In this document: one piece after another, positions 45,631 to 58,297 of the stretch
How the letters are laid out: every line of letters starts with the position of its first letter
Position numbering within the stretch: the first letter of the stretch is position 1
Source: Sweltsa coloradensis
Taxonomy: Eukaryota > Arthropoda > Insecta > Plecoptera > Chloroperlidae
Length of the DNA: 64,000 nt
Direction: 5' to 3'
Assembly (NCBI GenBank): GCA_024449915.1
Contig: JAMZAV010000321.1
Span: 1 to 64,000, forward strand
The notes under the pieces: generated by a model
Told to the model about the DNA's origin: nothing
What the model saw: only the letters and a program-made list of their open reading frames with translations
The model's database searches: none
Position numbers and translations under genes: made by a program

Positions 45631-46409
45631 GTTGCATTGCATGTAATTGCATTTCCCCTCTCACCGTACTGGCAGCCCTTCCCACACTACTGCCTTTCCC
45701 CTAACTTCCTGTGGCTGACAACCAGCTTGAACCAGCTGCTGCTGTCCGAACTCCGTTATTCCATGGTCCATCTATTGTCCCGCGACCTTACAACGAATTT
45801 TGAAAATATGTAGGCCTACCTTCTCAAGAGTGTTAAGAACTATTTTTGAATTTCTTATATCTCAATAATTGTTGTTCCCAGTGTGGCTGTGTTAATTTTA
45901 CACAACACATGGTGATTATATCAATTAATTAAATTCATTCATTCATTCAATTAACGGTAAAGTAGCATGAACTTAATTTTGGGACCATAAATTTTTAAAA
46001 TTATACTCGCATTGTTTATATTTGATACTTCTGTTGGCATTTTGTATCTGTTAATTGAGTGACAACAACAATTATTGAGATATAAGTAATTCTTCACTTA
46101 ATTTCTTAATTAATCGGTAAGTTATAGGAATTTTGTTTCGGGACATGACAATTCGGATTCATTGGCATTATGTCAGTAAAGGAGTATATTTTTATGACGA
46201 TCGATTGAGTTTTAGGTATACATAACAATACATATGTCAAAAGTGGGATAATTTAACTAAAATGTAATTAATTCGGTGATTTATTAATTTAATCAATTAA
46301 TTTTTTCATTACATTTATTTGCCTTAAAACTAGCTTTAAAATGATTCCAAGGTCGACCACATTGTGTTAATTTTACCAAATTAATTGAGATTATTGTCAT
46401 TATTTTTAA
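45631..46409 (-). promoter_or_regulatory. AGFG 5' UTR and presumed promoter region
   Basis: This is the sequence immediately upstream of the AGFG start codon. It has no obvious TATA box at a fixed distance and no strong CpG island; pyrimidine-rich DNA at 45655-45730 could hold the start site. It ends where the first Helentron-like family 2 copy begins. The promoter is inferred only from position. Confidence 0.3.
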
Positions 46410-47087
46410 TTAAGCGAGCGAAGCGAGCGTTTCCATTTGACTCTGCCGGAAAAATTAGTCACTGGTTTTGTTTTGTTTTTTGTTTTTTTGTATGTCTCGC
46501 CATAACGTTCGAACGGAGGCTCGGGTCGAGTTGAAATTTTCACCATCCGCAAACTTCGTTCTCGATTGAATGCCATTAGTTTTGTGGCAAAATCGTTCAA
46601 AAAGTTAAAAAGTTACATTAAAGTTAATCGAAAGTTTTTTTTTCAAACTAAACGGCGACAAAATCTGAGATAGCCAAATCATTTAGAATGTCCGTCCGGT
46701 CACGAATATGTTAATTTTATTTTGATCCGATAAGTAGTGTGGATGGAAATTACATTATAACAAAAGTAACGTTGCCATGGCAACGAAAAGACGCGTGAAG
46801 TTTCTAATGCACTGCCACCTAGAAGTAATCAAAATACTTTCGAGGAAGCAGTCTATTATTTGTCAACAAAGAGTTTAAATAGTTTTCCCAAGGAGTCAAG
46901 GTCCTCTAGATGGCGGTGGATTTTAAAGTAAAGATTTAAACACGGGTTTACCCAAATACCTTGGCAATAATAAATAATACTGGAAACGCAAACGTCGTAA
47001 ATTTTAAAATTTAAAAAAAAATGTGCAATGTGGGTTTAGCTATAGCACGTGCTCGCTTATCAACGCGTCCAACTCAGCGTTTCCTAG
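46410..47087 (+). mobile_element. Helentron-like family 2 copy b
   Basis: 5' TTAAGCGAGCGAAGCGAGCG; 3' GTGCTCGCTTATCAACGCG, hairpin, then TCCTAG at 47087, followed by T. The interior has a poly-T, then CATAACGTTCGAACGGAGGC and GTTGCCATGGCAAC; it is non-coding. Confidence 0.88.
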
Positions 47088-47232
47088 TTAATTGAAATTA
47101 TTGAATTAATAGGAAAGTGATTGGAATTAATTTTTGGAACTAATATTTTTTTGGTTCATTGTGGTCATATTTAGAGGTGCGTGCATATAGCATTTTCAAG
47201 TGTCATTTTATAGCGTTTTGTAGCATCTATTA

Positions 47233-47952
47233 TTAAGCGAGCGAAGCGAGCGTTTCCATTTGACTCTGCCGGAAAAATTTGTCACTCGTTTTGTTTTTGT
47301 TTTTGTTTTTTTTTTGTTTTTGTTTTTTTTTTGTTTGTATGTCTCGCCATAACGTTCGAACGGAGGCTCGGATCGAGTTGAAATTTTGACCATCCGCAAG
47401 CTTTGTTCTCGATTGAATGCCATTAGTTTTGTGGAAAAATCGTTCAAAAAGTTAAAAAGTTACATTAAAGTTAATCGAAAGTTTTTTTTTCAAACTAACC
47501 GGCGACAAAATCTGAGATAGCCAAATCATTTAGAATGTCCGTCCAGTCACGAATATGTTAATTTTAGTTTGATCCGATAAGTAGTGTAGATGGAAATTAC
47601 ATTATAACAAAAGTAACGTTGCCATGGCAACGAAAAGACGCGCGAAGTTTCTAATGCACTGCCACCTAGAAGTAATCAAAATACTTTCGAGGAAGCAGTC
47701 TATTATTTGTCACCAAAGAGTTTAAATATTTTTCCCAATGAGTCAAGGTCCTCTCGATGGCGGTGGATTTTATTAACAAAGTAAAGATTTACATACAGGT
47801 TTACCCAAATACCTTGGCAATAATAAATAATATCGGAAACATGGACCTGTGGACAGCGAACGTCGCAAATTTTAAAATTAAAAAAATGTACAGTGTGGGT
47901 CTAGCTATAGCACGTGCTCGTTTATCAACGCGTCCAACTGAGCGTTTCCTAG
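47233..47952 (+). mobile_element. Helentron-like family 2 copy c
   Basis: Same ends and interior as copy b; its 3' inverse is GCTCGTTTATCAACGCG with one change. CCTAG ends at 47952, followed by T. It lies about 145 bases after copy b in the same orientation. Confidence 0.88.
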
Positions 47953-47996
47953 TTTTGCTTATTTTAAAACCTTGTGTATGAACTTTTTTCACATTT

Positions 47997-49016
47997 TTAA
48001 GCGAGCGAAGCGAGCGTTTCCATTTGACTCTGCCGGAAAAATTAGTCACTGTTTTTTTTTTTGTTTGTTTGTTTGTTTGTTTGTTTGTTTTTTTTTTTTT
48101 TTTTTTTTGTATGTCTCGCCATAACGTTCGAACGGAGGCTCGGATCGAGTTGAAATTTTGACCATCCGCAAGCTTCGTTCTCGATTGAATGCCATTAGTT
48201 TTGTGGCAAAATCGTTCAAAAAGTTAAAAAGTTACATTAAAGTTAATCAAAAGTTTTTTTTTCAAACTCAACGGCGACAAAATCTGAGATAGCCAAATCA
48301 TTTAGAATGTCCGTCCGGTCACGAATATGTTATTTTTTTTTGATCCGATAAGTAGTGTAGATGGAAATTACATTATAACAAAGTCCCGTTACCATGGCAA
48401 CGGAAAGTCGCACAGCTTTTTTGGCTCATGATAGCGGTCAAACGGAGGCTCGGATCGAGTTGAAATTTTGACCATCCGCAAGTTTTGTTCCCGATTGAAT
48501 GCCATTAGTTTTGTGGCAAAATCGTTCAAAAAGTTAAAAAGTTACATTAAAGTTAATCGAAAGTTTTTTTTTCAAACTCAACGGCGACAAAATCTGAGAT
48601 AGCCAAATCATTTAGAATGTCCGTCCGGTCACGAATATGTTAATTTTATTTTGATTTGATAAATAGTGTAGATGGAAATTACATTATAACAAAAGTAACG
48701 TTGCCATGGCAACGAAAAGACGCGCGAAGTTTCTAATGCACTGCCACCTAGAAGTAATCAAAATACTTTCGAGGAAGCAGTCTATTATTTGTCAACAAAG
48801 AGTTTAAATAACTGTTTTCCCAAGGAGTCAATGTCCTCTAGATGGCGGTGGATTTTAAAGTAAAGATTTACACACGGGTTTACCCAAATACCTTGGCAAT
48901 AATAAATAATACTGGAAACGCGAACGTCGTAAATTTTAAAATTTAAAAAATGTGCAATGTGGGTCTAGCTATAGCACGTGCTCGCTTATCAACGCGTCCA
49001 ACTGAGCGTTTCCTAG
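47997..49016 (+). mobile_element. Helentron-like family 2 copy d, internally duplicated
   Basis: 5' TTAAGCGAGCGAAGCGAGCG at 47997; 3' GCTCGCTTATCAACGCGTCC, then CCTAG at 49016, followed by T. The block from CAAACGGAGGCTCGGATCGA to the GCCATGGCAAC segment occurs twice (about 48131-48405 and 48437-48718), making it longer than the others. Confidence 0.88.
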
Positions 49017-49398
49017 TTAATTTGAAATTTGGTTGGGTAGAATTAATATCAATCGAATAAAGATGTGTATAAACAAATTATAGATACTATGGAAAATAAA
49101 ATAAAATAGGACTTGAAAACCTTAGTTTTAAGTGGAAATATAGCGCTTTGTAGCATCTATTCACAAAACGCTATTTTCTTGTACCTCTAGTCATATTGTT
49201 CTTGTGTGATGCACTACGTGACTTTGGTACGTGAATAGGAAACTTTTGATTGGGATTTAATTAATGCTTAATTTAATTAATTAATTAATCAAAAGGTTAC
49301 AGGAATTTCGTTTCAGGACTTTAAATTTTGGATTTATTGGCGTTATTATAGTATAGTCTGAAAATTTTATGTCAATCTAGAGAATTCTACGTATATAA

Positions 49399-50193
49399 TT
49401 GGATGAGCGAGCGAGCGTAGCGAGCGGAAGCGAAGACTTCAATTTCACTGACCCCCAAAAAATTTAGCTCGGGTGTTTTTTTTTTTTTTGTTTTTTTTGT
49501 TTTTTTTTTGTTTTTCCGCCTGTTTGTTCGCGCGATTCCGGGCAAACGGCATACGCCATCTTGATGAACATTTGACCGGACCCTCGTTTTCTCTGAACTT
49601 AGAGGTGTATTGTTTTTTGGGTACAATTGAAGAAATATTTCTCATAAATATCGTACTTTTACGATTTTTTTCGATTTTTAGTGCGATATTTTCGTGACAT
49701 TTGGGCCGATTCTGACCAAACGGGTGGGGCTAGAACGTTCATATTTCACATGGACATTAAGATTATGGTGATGTAGTACCTTTTGAAAGAAAAAGTTGAA
49801 AAAGTTAGCTAGAATCCATAGAAATAAAGGTTTTAATATTAGTTTTTCAATTTTTAGTGCGATATTTTCGTCACATTTGGGCCGATTCTGACCAAACGGG
49901 TAGGGCTACAACGTTCAGATTTCACATGGACATTAAGGTTATGGTGATGTAGTACCTTTGAAAGAAAAAGTTGAAAAAATTAGTCAGAATCTACAGAAAT
50001 AAAGGTTTTAATATGAGTTTTTTGAAGTTTATAATACCAATTAACAAATAACAATAGAAACTTGACAACAATCACCTCCACAATGCATTCAAAAAGCACT
50101 TGCAAAGGAAAATTGCAAAAACGCACAAACGCAAAAAAAACTTACAAAAAAACGCTCATCCATCAACGCGGCGGGACTTTAGCGTTTTCCTAG
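49399..50193 (+). mobile_element. Helentron-like family 1 copy e (795 bp, double core)
   Basis: 5' TTGGATGAGCGAGCGAGCGT; 3' GCTCATCCATCAACGCGGCG, then GGACTTTAGCGTTTTCCTAG ending 50193, followed by T. The core occurs at about 49676-49850 and again at 49851-50030. It is the best-preserved full copy. Confidence 0.88.
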
Positions 50194-51562
50194 TTATATA
50201 TATACCAAAAAGTGCTATAATTGCAATTCATTGTAATAATATATAAATATAATTAAAACTATTGTATAAACGGTAAAATTTCGGATGACATTTTTGTAGA
50301 GCATTAAAAACCGAATAAAACAAAACCTAGTTTATCCAAATCTGAGGATTACTTCTTGAGTTACAGCCATTTTAAGAATTATTTTGGCGGCCATCTTGTG
50401 GACGCCATGACAGGTGACTTATTTGCTACCATGCGTGTCCCCCGTGAAAATAACATTCTAAAATATGTCTTTTACCTGCTCCTAAATTTTGGTGCTGGTT
50501 TCCGGATTTGAAATGTTTTTACGCTTGTTCCACGGACTATAAGTAAATCCTTGCATGACGATCTCTTTCAGACTGGATTGCCGGCGATTGCACCCTCGAT
50601 CTACTGAGTGAGAGTCGCGCGTGCTACTGTTGTATTAAACAATATGTTTAAAATGTTTCATTTTAGTTTGAAAGTTAGAAAAAGTTCACTATACAATTTT
50701 AACACTTTAGTGGCAAGCAATTCTTTATTTTACAATAAAAACAACGTAGGTGCTATGCTCAAAGGCGTCGGCCCCCTAAAAAATACGCAAGTTGTTTCTT
50801 GTTATTACTTCAAATTAAGGGGATGTCACACTTTTTGTGACAAACAGTGACAATAGGGGGGGGGGGGTGGAGGAGGAGAGAGTCTAATTTGGTAAAAATT
50901 GTGACATCATTAATGGACAGCCCCTATGTATCAATAGCTAAATTCTATGATAAATGATACCATCTACTGACAGATGCCATGAATGTTTTCTTGTTTTACT
51001 TTCAACTATTTTCTTATTTTAAATGTCTTTTTATTACACATTTTATATACATTATTTGCCTTCTCAGCTCGCCCTGGAAACCTTCTACCGAGGTTACTGA
51101 ATTTGTTGTGCAACTATACAATTATTATGTATCTTCTTAGAAGGAGGGTGTGAATGTGATTCATAATATTTTCTTATCGTGGCATATTGCGAAAGCTCAA
51201 CCCAACGACGTAACTCAACTTATATCTATTTCCATTGTTAGTAAACTCATTCGGATTCTATGAAGTCCATGATGACGCACTCGGTGTCGATAGCTGTGCT
51301 ATGTGTTGCCTACGCGAGAGGTCGCCTCTTCGATATCCGCCGGCGCCCCGCCAGCAATGCCGTATATGGAGGATTGTAGATATTTTTGATTCTATGCTCA
51401 AGCCGTCTAATGTAATATTGTTTTATTGGCTTGTCCAATGGTCGTTTGAGTCAATGAGAATGAATAACCATATTTGCTAATTAATTACTCAGTCAGAAAA
51501 CAAATGCTATGAGACCGTTCACTCAACTATGAGACTGTTCAAAATCTATAATAGATTCCATG
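50194..51562. other. Intergenic, nothing recognised
   Basis: Short unrelated frames only; a G run lies at about 50858-50867. Confidence 0.5.
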
Positions 51563-51694
51563 TTTAAAGCAAGTAAGCAGATGCTGACGTCACCGGCGGG
51601 TGGATTGCAGCCAATCAGCGGTCCCCGATTTAAAATACTGATCGCTCATTGGCCCGCCGAAACAGCGCGCATCTGCTTACTTGCTTTTTTTAAA
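51563..51694. mobile_element. Small palindromic MITE-like unit
   Basis: AAAGCAAGTAAGCAGATGC at 51566-51584 is perfectly inverted at 51669-51687. The ~85 bases between are GC-rich. No clear target duplication. Confidence 0.6.
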
Positions 51695-52482
51695 TAGATT
51701 TTGAAGATTTTATACAAATTCGGAAGCACTGCCTGATCGCAGATGCAGTTTTATGGAAGTGAGGAAGCAGTACTTTCATAATCTATAGATTCTTCTTCTA
51801 CTTCTGCCGTTGCTTCTGTGCTTTATAACATCGCAACTAAACGTCAGGCAGTGGACAAATAAGCAATGATAATTTTATAGATTTTGATGGAGAGCAAAGT
51901 TTTTAAAAAGAAATAGTTCTTGCACGCCCCTCACAATGACTACATCGTCCCGAAGAAGGAGAAGATTTAACATTAGAAACAAATTTGGGTACTCACAACA
52001 TTTTGAAACGTCTGCGAATCAAGCGCCTGCCTGTTGGCAGAGATGGGTTGTGGGGTGGGGTGATAAAATGCATGGTTGATAAAGATTCCGTCGTACCGTG
52101 CCCTATCTCAAGAGTAGCCACTAGCCAACGTGGGAATATAAGGTAGGTAATGCTATTCTCTTTTCTCTTTCTGTAGGTATTGCGATCCAGAAGATTGTTA
52201 TCCTGATCTGGATAAAGTTGATTCGCAATTTTTGTTTTGATTAGTCACACGGAAATGTGTCCAAGATTTACATTCTGATTCATCGGCCGCTGGAGAATGA
52301 CTTGTAAGGCACTTTCTCCTTTAAAAAACAACAGCTAAGTTATTACTATTAGGAAGTGAATCATTCATGAATCATACCTAAGACGAAACTAATTTCTCTT
52401 ACCCAGCTAGCCAGTGGTGTAATCCAAAAATTATTTATCGGTATATACCCTCTTCCTTGAGTAAAGTACATGAATTTGTGCA
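51695..52482. other. Intergenic, nothing recognised
   Basis: No frames or repeats that I can support. Confidence 0.5.
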
Positions 52483-52610
52483 ATGGGGGGTCTAGGGGGA
52501 AGCCCCCTCCCCTAGTTAATGCGGGTCCGGGCCCACAGTCTCGTAAAACTGGTCGATTCCTAAGAGTATGATTAGCATTATTTTAACGAGTTTTAGGCAT
52601 GGATTTTTAA
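52483..52610 (+). repeat. GC-rich interspersed repeat, copy 2
   Basis: It matches copy 1 at 44395-44522 in reverse: GGGGGGTCTAGGGGG, then AATGCGGGTCCGGGCC, CGATTCCTAAGAG and TTTTAACGAGTTTTAGGC. Confidence 0.65.
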
Positions 52611-54313
52611 CATTTTGTTAGCGGTGACTGGTGATGATTGTTGTGATTGCAAAGTTATACTATAATACTATGTTCGTTGATTTGACATTGGGTTTCCTCA
52701 TTTGTACCAAGAGAATACGCCGTATATACATAGCATAGGTACCCTAAATATGTATGGAGGGGTATATTTATTTTCGGGTGTACGCCGTATACCCGCGTAT
52801 GTAACCCCTGTCCTATTACACTATATATACACTGCAGATAGTGAGTATTAATTTGTATTTTGTATATATGGTATAATAGAGAGAGCAACACCGTCCAAAG
52901 ATAAGGTTATGAGGGCACACGAATATACAAGCTCGATGCACACATCACGCAAGTCAACAAAGTTGTCGCTGATGAACGTCATGAACAATGCGTGTAAAAT
53001 TTTACCACTAAAAATTAACGGGAGGGAACATCAATTTATTATTCTATCATCATTACTACAGATAATATAACACTTACATCACACCATTCAAATGTAATTT
53101 ATAATCAATGTATTATATGACAGCGAAGAATATATAAAATACAAACAAATTTGTCTAATTTTAGATGATTCATTTTTTATTTTAATATACATTTTAATCA
53201 AAGCTGACGTTTTTCGTGTTTGTTCTCCCTGTACTGAACAGTCTTTCGATTTAATGCAGGGAACCGTCGAAATCTCGGATGCTAGCTACCTGCGACAAGG
53301 TACAACCGAAGAAAATATGTCTCATAAAAGTCGCATTTAGCCTACGGTATAGGCCAAACGTGTATTTTTCACTTTATGCCTAAGCTTGTGAGTAGGAATA
53401 TATAAAATTAAAAAAAACTCTTGGTACCGGTAAGTGAATGTCAATGTGATCAGGGTATATGTATATTCAGTATCGCTCTTTATAAAGAGATGATTCACAA
53501 TACTTAGACCAACTTGCAACAGTTCCCATTCATACAAACAATTATTTCGCCTCGACGCAATTCAAAGGCCTGTCTTATCTGACAGAGCACGCTTACACGA
53601 GCCTGATAGAACCCACACACTGCACATCCTAGGCCTATACATGTGCGCAGTTATCAATGTTTTAATTATCATCAATACCAATTTCACCATCTATCTTTCC
53701 GGTTGCATGATATGGCAGTGTTGTGATCCAATTTGTGCTTCAAATGTCGTATTTTAGAATAGATCTTGATTTTTCTTATTTTTACAATTATAATTATATA
53801 CAGTACAGCGACTGTCTTGCCTAGATAGATCTCTTCAAAGAAAGGGAAAAAAACAAGTTCGTAGGATCGGCATTCTGTGTGCAGAATACTCCTACTATTA
53901 TGCAAAATTATTATTAATTAATTTTAGTAATGGTTTGCTTGTTAAATTATTGACTGACCGACACTTTGAGCGAAACCAATTTGAATTATGTACCAAGTCA
54001 ACTGGCGAATAAATTATCATATCTTATCTTATGAGCGTTAATCACGTTTCACGACAGAAAACAAACATGACCTGCGTTTTTGTCAACATTTTCCTGCAAC
54101 AAGAATGATACAGAATGTGCTTGCATGTTGACCCTGGGGCTAGCCCCCAGAAGTTTGAATATTCACGTACTCGGCACCTCCACGGCACAATTGAAAGCTG
54201 GACCAAACGAGGAACGTAACAAAAAGCTTGGTTCACTATTTTGGGTACGTATAATATGTACCTATATATATATATATGTATGGATTGTTGTAGGTTTTCG
54301 CGGCCCGTCATAG
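52611..54313. other. Intergenic, nothing recognised
   Basis: AT-rich, with a short (TA)n run near 54264-54274; no supported gene. Confidence 0.5.
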
Positions 54314-54574
54314 GATAAAAACAAGGATCTTGGGTAAAACCGCGTCGAAAATAAGATGAACCAGGGCAGAACCTGGGCGTCCACCGACGTTTCGTCTGTA
54401 CTACGTCAGACATTTTCAAGGTTGACTGTGACTCCAACCTCCGTAGAGTCACAGTCAACCTTGAAAATGTCTTGACGTAGTACAGACGAAACGTCGGTGG
54501 ACGCCCAGGTTCTGCCCTGGAGGCTGGTTCATCTTATTTTCGACGCGGTTTTACCCAAGATCCTTGTTTTTATC
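54314..54574. repeat. Foldback, ~120-bp arms
   Basis: Arms 54314-54433 and 54447-54574 mirror each other with few differences around a 13-base loop. They contain GTCCACCGACGTTTCGTCTG and its inverse. The frame on either strand here is a product of the palindrome, not a gene. Confidence 0.9.
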
Positions 54575-54644
54575 ATATGTTAGTACTTTAGAGACAGAAA
54601 ATAAAATTAAATTAAAATTAGAAATAAGACAGTTTTAAATTGGT

Positions 54645-54715
54645 GGCCGCATAGCTCAGTTGGTAAGAGCATAGCCCGGTAAGCTAAGGTCCCGGGTTCA
54701 AACCCCGGTGTAGTC
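54645..54715 (+). tRNA. tRNA-Thr(GGT)-like sequence, possibly a pseudogene or SINE head
   Basis: A cloverleaf can be drawn: acceptor GGCCGCA/TGTAGTC (one mismatch, two G-T), D arm GCTC-AGTTGGTAA-GAGC, anticodon stem TAGC/GCTA with loop CCGGTAA, T arm CCGGG-TTCAAAC-CCCGG. The A box (TAGCTCAGTTGG) and B box (GGTTCAAACCC) are good, and a T run follows at 54717-54723. Against a working tRNA: C instead of T before the anticodon and a weak anticodon stem. Inverted repeats flank it (54576-54606, 54719-54747). Confidence 0.45.
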
Positions 54716-54859
54716 ACTTTTTTAATTTCTGTTTAAAGTACTAACATAACAGCGTCATAGTCGCCTACTATAAAGCCAAGTTTAAACAATATATATATAA
54801 AAGCATCTCATACACAAATAATTTATTTACACCAACCATTCGATAGGCGGAAAGTGCAT

Positions 54860-54935
54860 ACTTTCGGGTCGTAGGTCCGGAGCGTGCACCACCAGGGGGG
54901 CGCGGGTTCGAGTCCCGCATGCAGCATGCACAAGG
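54860..54935 (+). repeat. Possible tRNA-derived fragment
   Basis: GCGCGGGTTCGAGTCCCGC is a canonical B box with T stem, preceded by GTCGTAGGTCCGG. No full cloverleaf. A similar, weaker piece (GGTCTCGAATCCCGC) lies at about 56279-56294. Confidence 0.35.
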
Positions 54936-57900
54936 CATGAGTTTTTGTGCTTGTCTTACATACTCAAAACAAATACAAATACTCTGAAATGAAATGCATA
55001 AACATATAAGAAACCAAACCAGCGGAAGGGTTTGCTACGAGGATAATATACAATAGCAAAAAGTATAAATGGCTCAGCGCTTCCAAGCAAAGATAGATGG
55101 CAGCACTAAAACGCAAAATGTCGGACCGATCAGTGATAGAGGCGAGCTGCTTACGGCGGGCGCTGCATATTCAGTTGGCTGCAACTTGATTTTTGTTAAA
55201 TTTCTGATCATATGCGAAAACATTGTTGATTATGTCAAATAGTCCGCGTATTTTATTAGTAAAATTCGTAAGTTTTGGGGATCGGCTTTGTTAATAACGG
55301 GAATTTAATGGCATTTTAAATTACAACAAATAATTGAGATTATTTGATGATATGAGCTCGAAAAGAACAAACCACACTGTTAAACTATTAAATACAGAAA
55401 CAAGTGTATAAACAAATGTTGAATGATGAAGATCGATGATATTTTGCCAAGAAAATGTTGCCCAATACCAATAATTTCAATAATTTACTTGATATCTAAA
55501 AATCAAAAGGGATTCTAGCAAATTATAGCCCTACACTTGTTTTGCACGTTTTCTACATCGTTTTACTATGTAAACGCAATCGGAGTAGGCCTATATATAT
55601 TTATCTACTATACACTTTTAGGACTACTGTTTTTTTTTAAATATACATTTTATTAAAAGTAGGCCTATTGAATAGCTGATGGCCTATTTGTTTTATTGTT
55701 TTGTATGTCAATAATGGCATGACGCGTTATTCCGCAGACAGCTTTAAAATCTTGTAGGTCATATCATTATACTTATTCTATTGTAATAATATAAATCGTA
55801 TTTATTATGATATTATGTATAATATTATGTAATAAATGAACAATGACGGTTAACGGTGTATGTAGGCCTACATTAATTATATTAGGTAGAAAAAGAGTTG
55901 GGGCATGTGCATAAGCCCTAATACAATTATTATTATTTTTGTTATTGTTTTGTTATTATTATTATTATTATGACTTTATTTATATTAAATTATCATAATA
56001 AAACTAAAGAAGTATATCTCAATTAAAAGTGCCATGAGAAGCGAGCGAGACTGTATGTGTGTGTTTACTATGAGTTGTGAACATTCTTGACGGTTTGAAT
56101 TTGATTTAGTATTTATCGTACCCTGTTAGCCTATATTTAGTATATAGCCTATAAATACCAATGATTTATTATGATATTACAATTAGAGAATTGTAATATG
56201 GACACAAATGCCATCCTCGGTGTCTCATGGGTGCATGGTGCGCAGGTCTGTATATAGTAATCATATTCTGGTGGACATGGTCTCGAATCCCGCATATTAA
56301 AGAGCGATTTTATCATTTTGGTGCACCCCCATGCTTTTGATTATCATCAAATAACAACATTTTGGGAAAGCAACGACAATGTACCTGTGATTGTACATAT
56401 TTATAAGTGACAAACACGGAATGACATGTGTTCTTCAGGTAAGCACATAGCGCGCTCCTCCGACTATCACTGATCGGACAGTTGCATTTTTCGCCACCAG
56501 GTAGCAACCCCTTTGCTTGGAAACGCGTATAGCCAGGCCTGGGATTGATTGTGCACCAGCTGTATTATACCAGCAGCCCTTACACAAACATGAAACAATA
56601 AAAACCCAAGGGAATTCGTAACCAGGCGCATAGGAACATTTTGAAAGTTGGGGGGGGGGGGGGGGGTTTACTAACAGAATATGCCAGTGGGAGATAATGT
56701 GTGGGGCGAAGCCCCAGCCGCCGCAGGCCCCTTCGCCGAAGGCGATTTCTTTTCACCATACCCTACTAGTTATTTCGTCATGTTTTAACTGCACTCGGAC
56801 TCTGTAAACGATGTTTTACAGCAACTATCTGCGATCTAAGAACTAAAAAAATGAACGTGAAGTGGCCCATTTTAGTAAATTTCAGCCTATTTTTTATGCA
56901 GAAGCATACAGACAAACATACATATTCGTTTTACCAAGGTGACTGTCGAATTGTATAAGTGTATGTGCATATTTACTACGGAAATTCTGGGATTAATATT
57001 TATAATTTAGCTCAAGTAAGTTTTGCCCCCAACCCCCCCCCCCACCCGGTTCCTACGCCACCGTTCGTAACACCAATATTTCGTTAGGTATAGGATAGGC
57101 TATTGTCACGACCCACGGGTACGGGAGTAGGAGTAATCAAAAGACAGAACAGATCAACGAAGAATAAATAAATAAAATAATTCGCCGTGCGTCAATCGTT
57201 TTGGTGGCGACGCCGGGTTAAGACAAGCTTACCATGCATTGCATTTTAATGGTGGTAGTGGTGACGAGCACATGGAATTTTAAACTTTCTATGGGCTACA
57301 CATCCCCCCGCCTCCCACTTAATCCCCCAAAACATTATGTATTGAAGGGCAATGCCACTCCAAAAGGCTCATGCAAATCGGACGATCCCCTGGGGTTCTT
57401 CTCGTTGTGACCGCTACAACTGAAAAAATATAGCAATCCCAGGGCGTGCTGATTTGTAACTCTACTCAAACCGTGGGTTACTTGTCCCAGTACCTGAGCG
57501 AGACCCTTCTTTTAATTATTACATCCCCTCCGGCTTGCAATGAATAATCCCTAGGAAATACTGGTAATTCAAATATTGGAGTAGTCAATAAAATCACACT
57601 TTTTATAAACTAGATTTTTATAAATTAATTACTTGAAAATTGTGTTTAGCTGACCGATAAAACATTTACAAATGTACCACTTTTTTTGTTTTTCTTGTAG
57701 CTCAATTTATTTTTAAACAAGGATAAAATAAAGGTGGCTAAATATTGAGCTACAAGAAAAACACAAAAATTAGATTAGATTTGAGTAAAGGCCTAGCTGG
57801 AAGGATGCACAAGCAAAAGTAACAGCTCATAGCCCCCCCCCCCCATTCGAAAGAGTTCCTGCGCGCCTGCTTGGTTTTTGAAGCGAGACCAAAGGTAAGG

Positions 57901-58297
57901 CGTAACACACAACATACAGATAGACGGACCGAAAAGTAGTGCTTATTTTTGGGAGCTTTCCTCTTTTGAAAACAATCAAAAACAAAAGTTTATGGTTGAT
58001 GGTATTGTTTGTCCTTTTAATTTAAGAGGTGCTATAAGTTTGATTATTATTATTGGAGGAAAGTAAATACATTAGCAAATGTCTCAATAAATACCATAGT
58101 GTTTGAAACTTATGAAACAGGTCAAGAGGTCAAACATTGCTGATTAGTGATTACTGATTTCATTAGTCATCGAAATATCATATTATTTTTGTGTGGGCAT
58201 TATTAGTTTACTTAGCAAAAGTGTAAAGTTAAAAGTTATATAATACACTAGCTCCAACAAAAGAATGCAGATGCTTTGTAGTGGTAGTGGTAGTAGC
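54936..58297. other. Intergenic, little recognised
   Basis: Contains a diverged inverted pair at about 55078-55150 and 56440-56530 (both with CCAAGCAAAG and GATCAGTGATAG), G/C runs at 56652-56668 and 57035-57050, and an inverted 22-base pair (TCTTGTAGCTCAAT and mirror) at about 57692-57770. No gene. Confidence 0.45.

Noticed and set aside
49387..49697. Overlapping frames with Lys/Asn or Phe runs
   Set aside because: They derive from the poly-T/poly-A tract of a Helentron-like element and recur frame-shifted in other copies.
54042..54458. 138-codon minus-strand frame
   Set aside because: Half of it lies in one arm of a palindrome, which keeps frames open by chance; no family resemblance.
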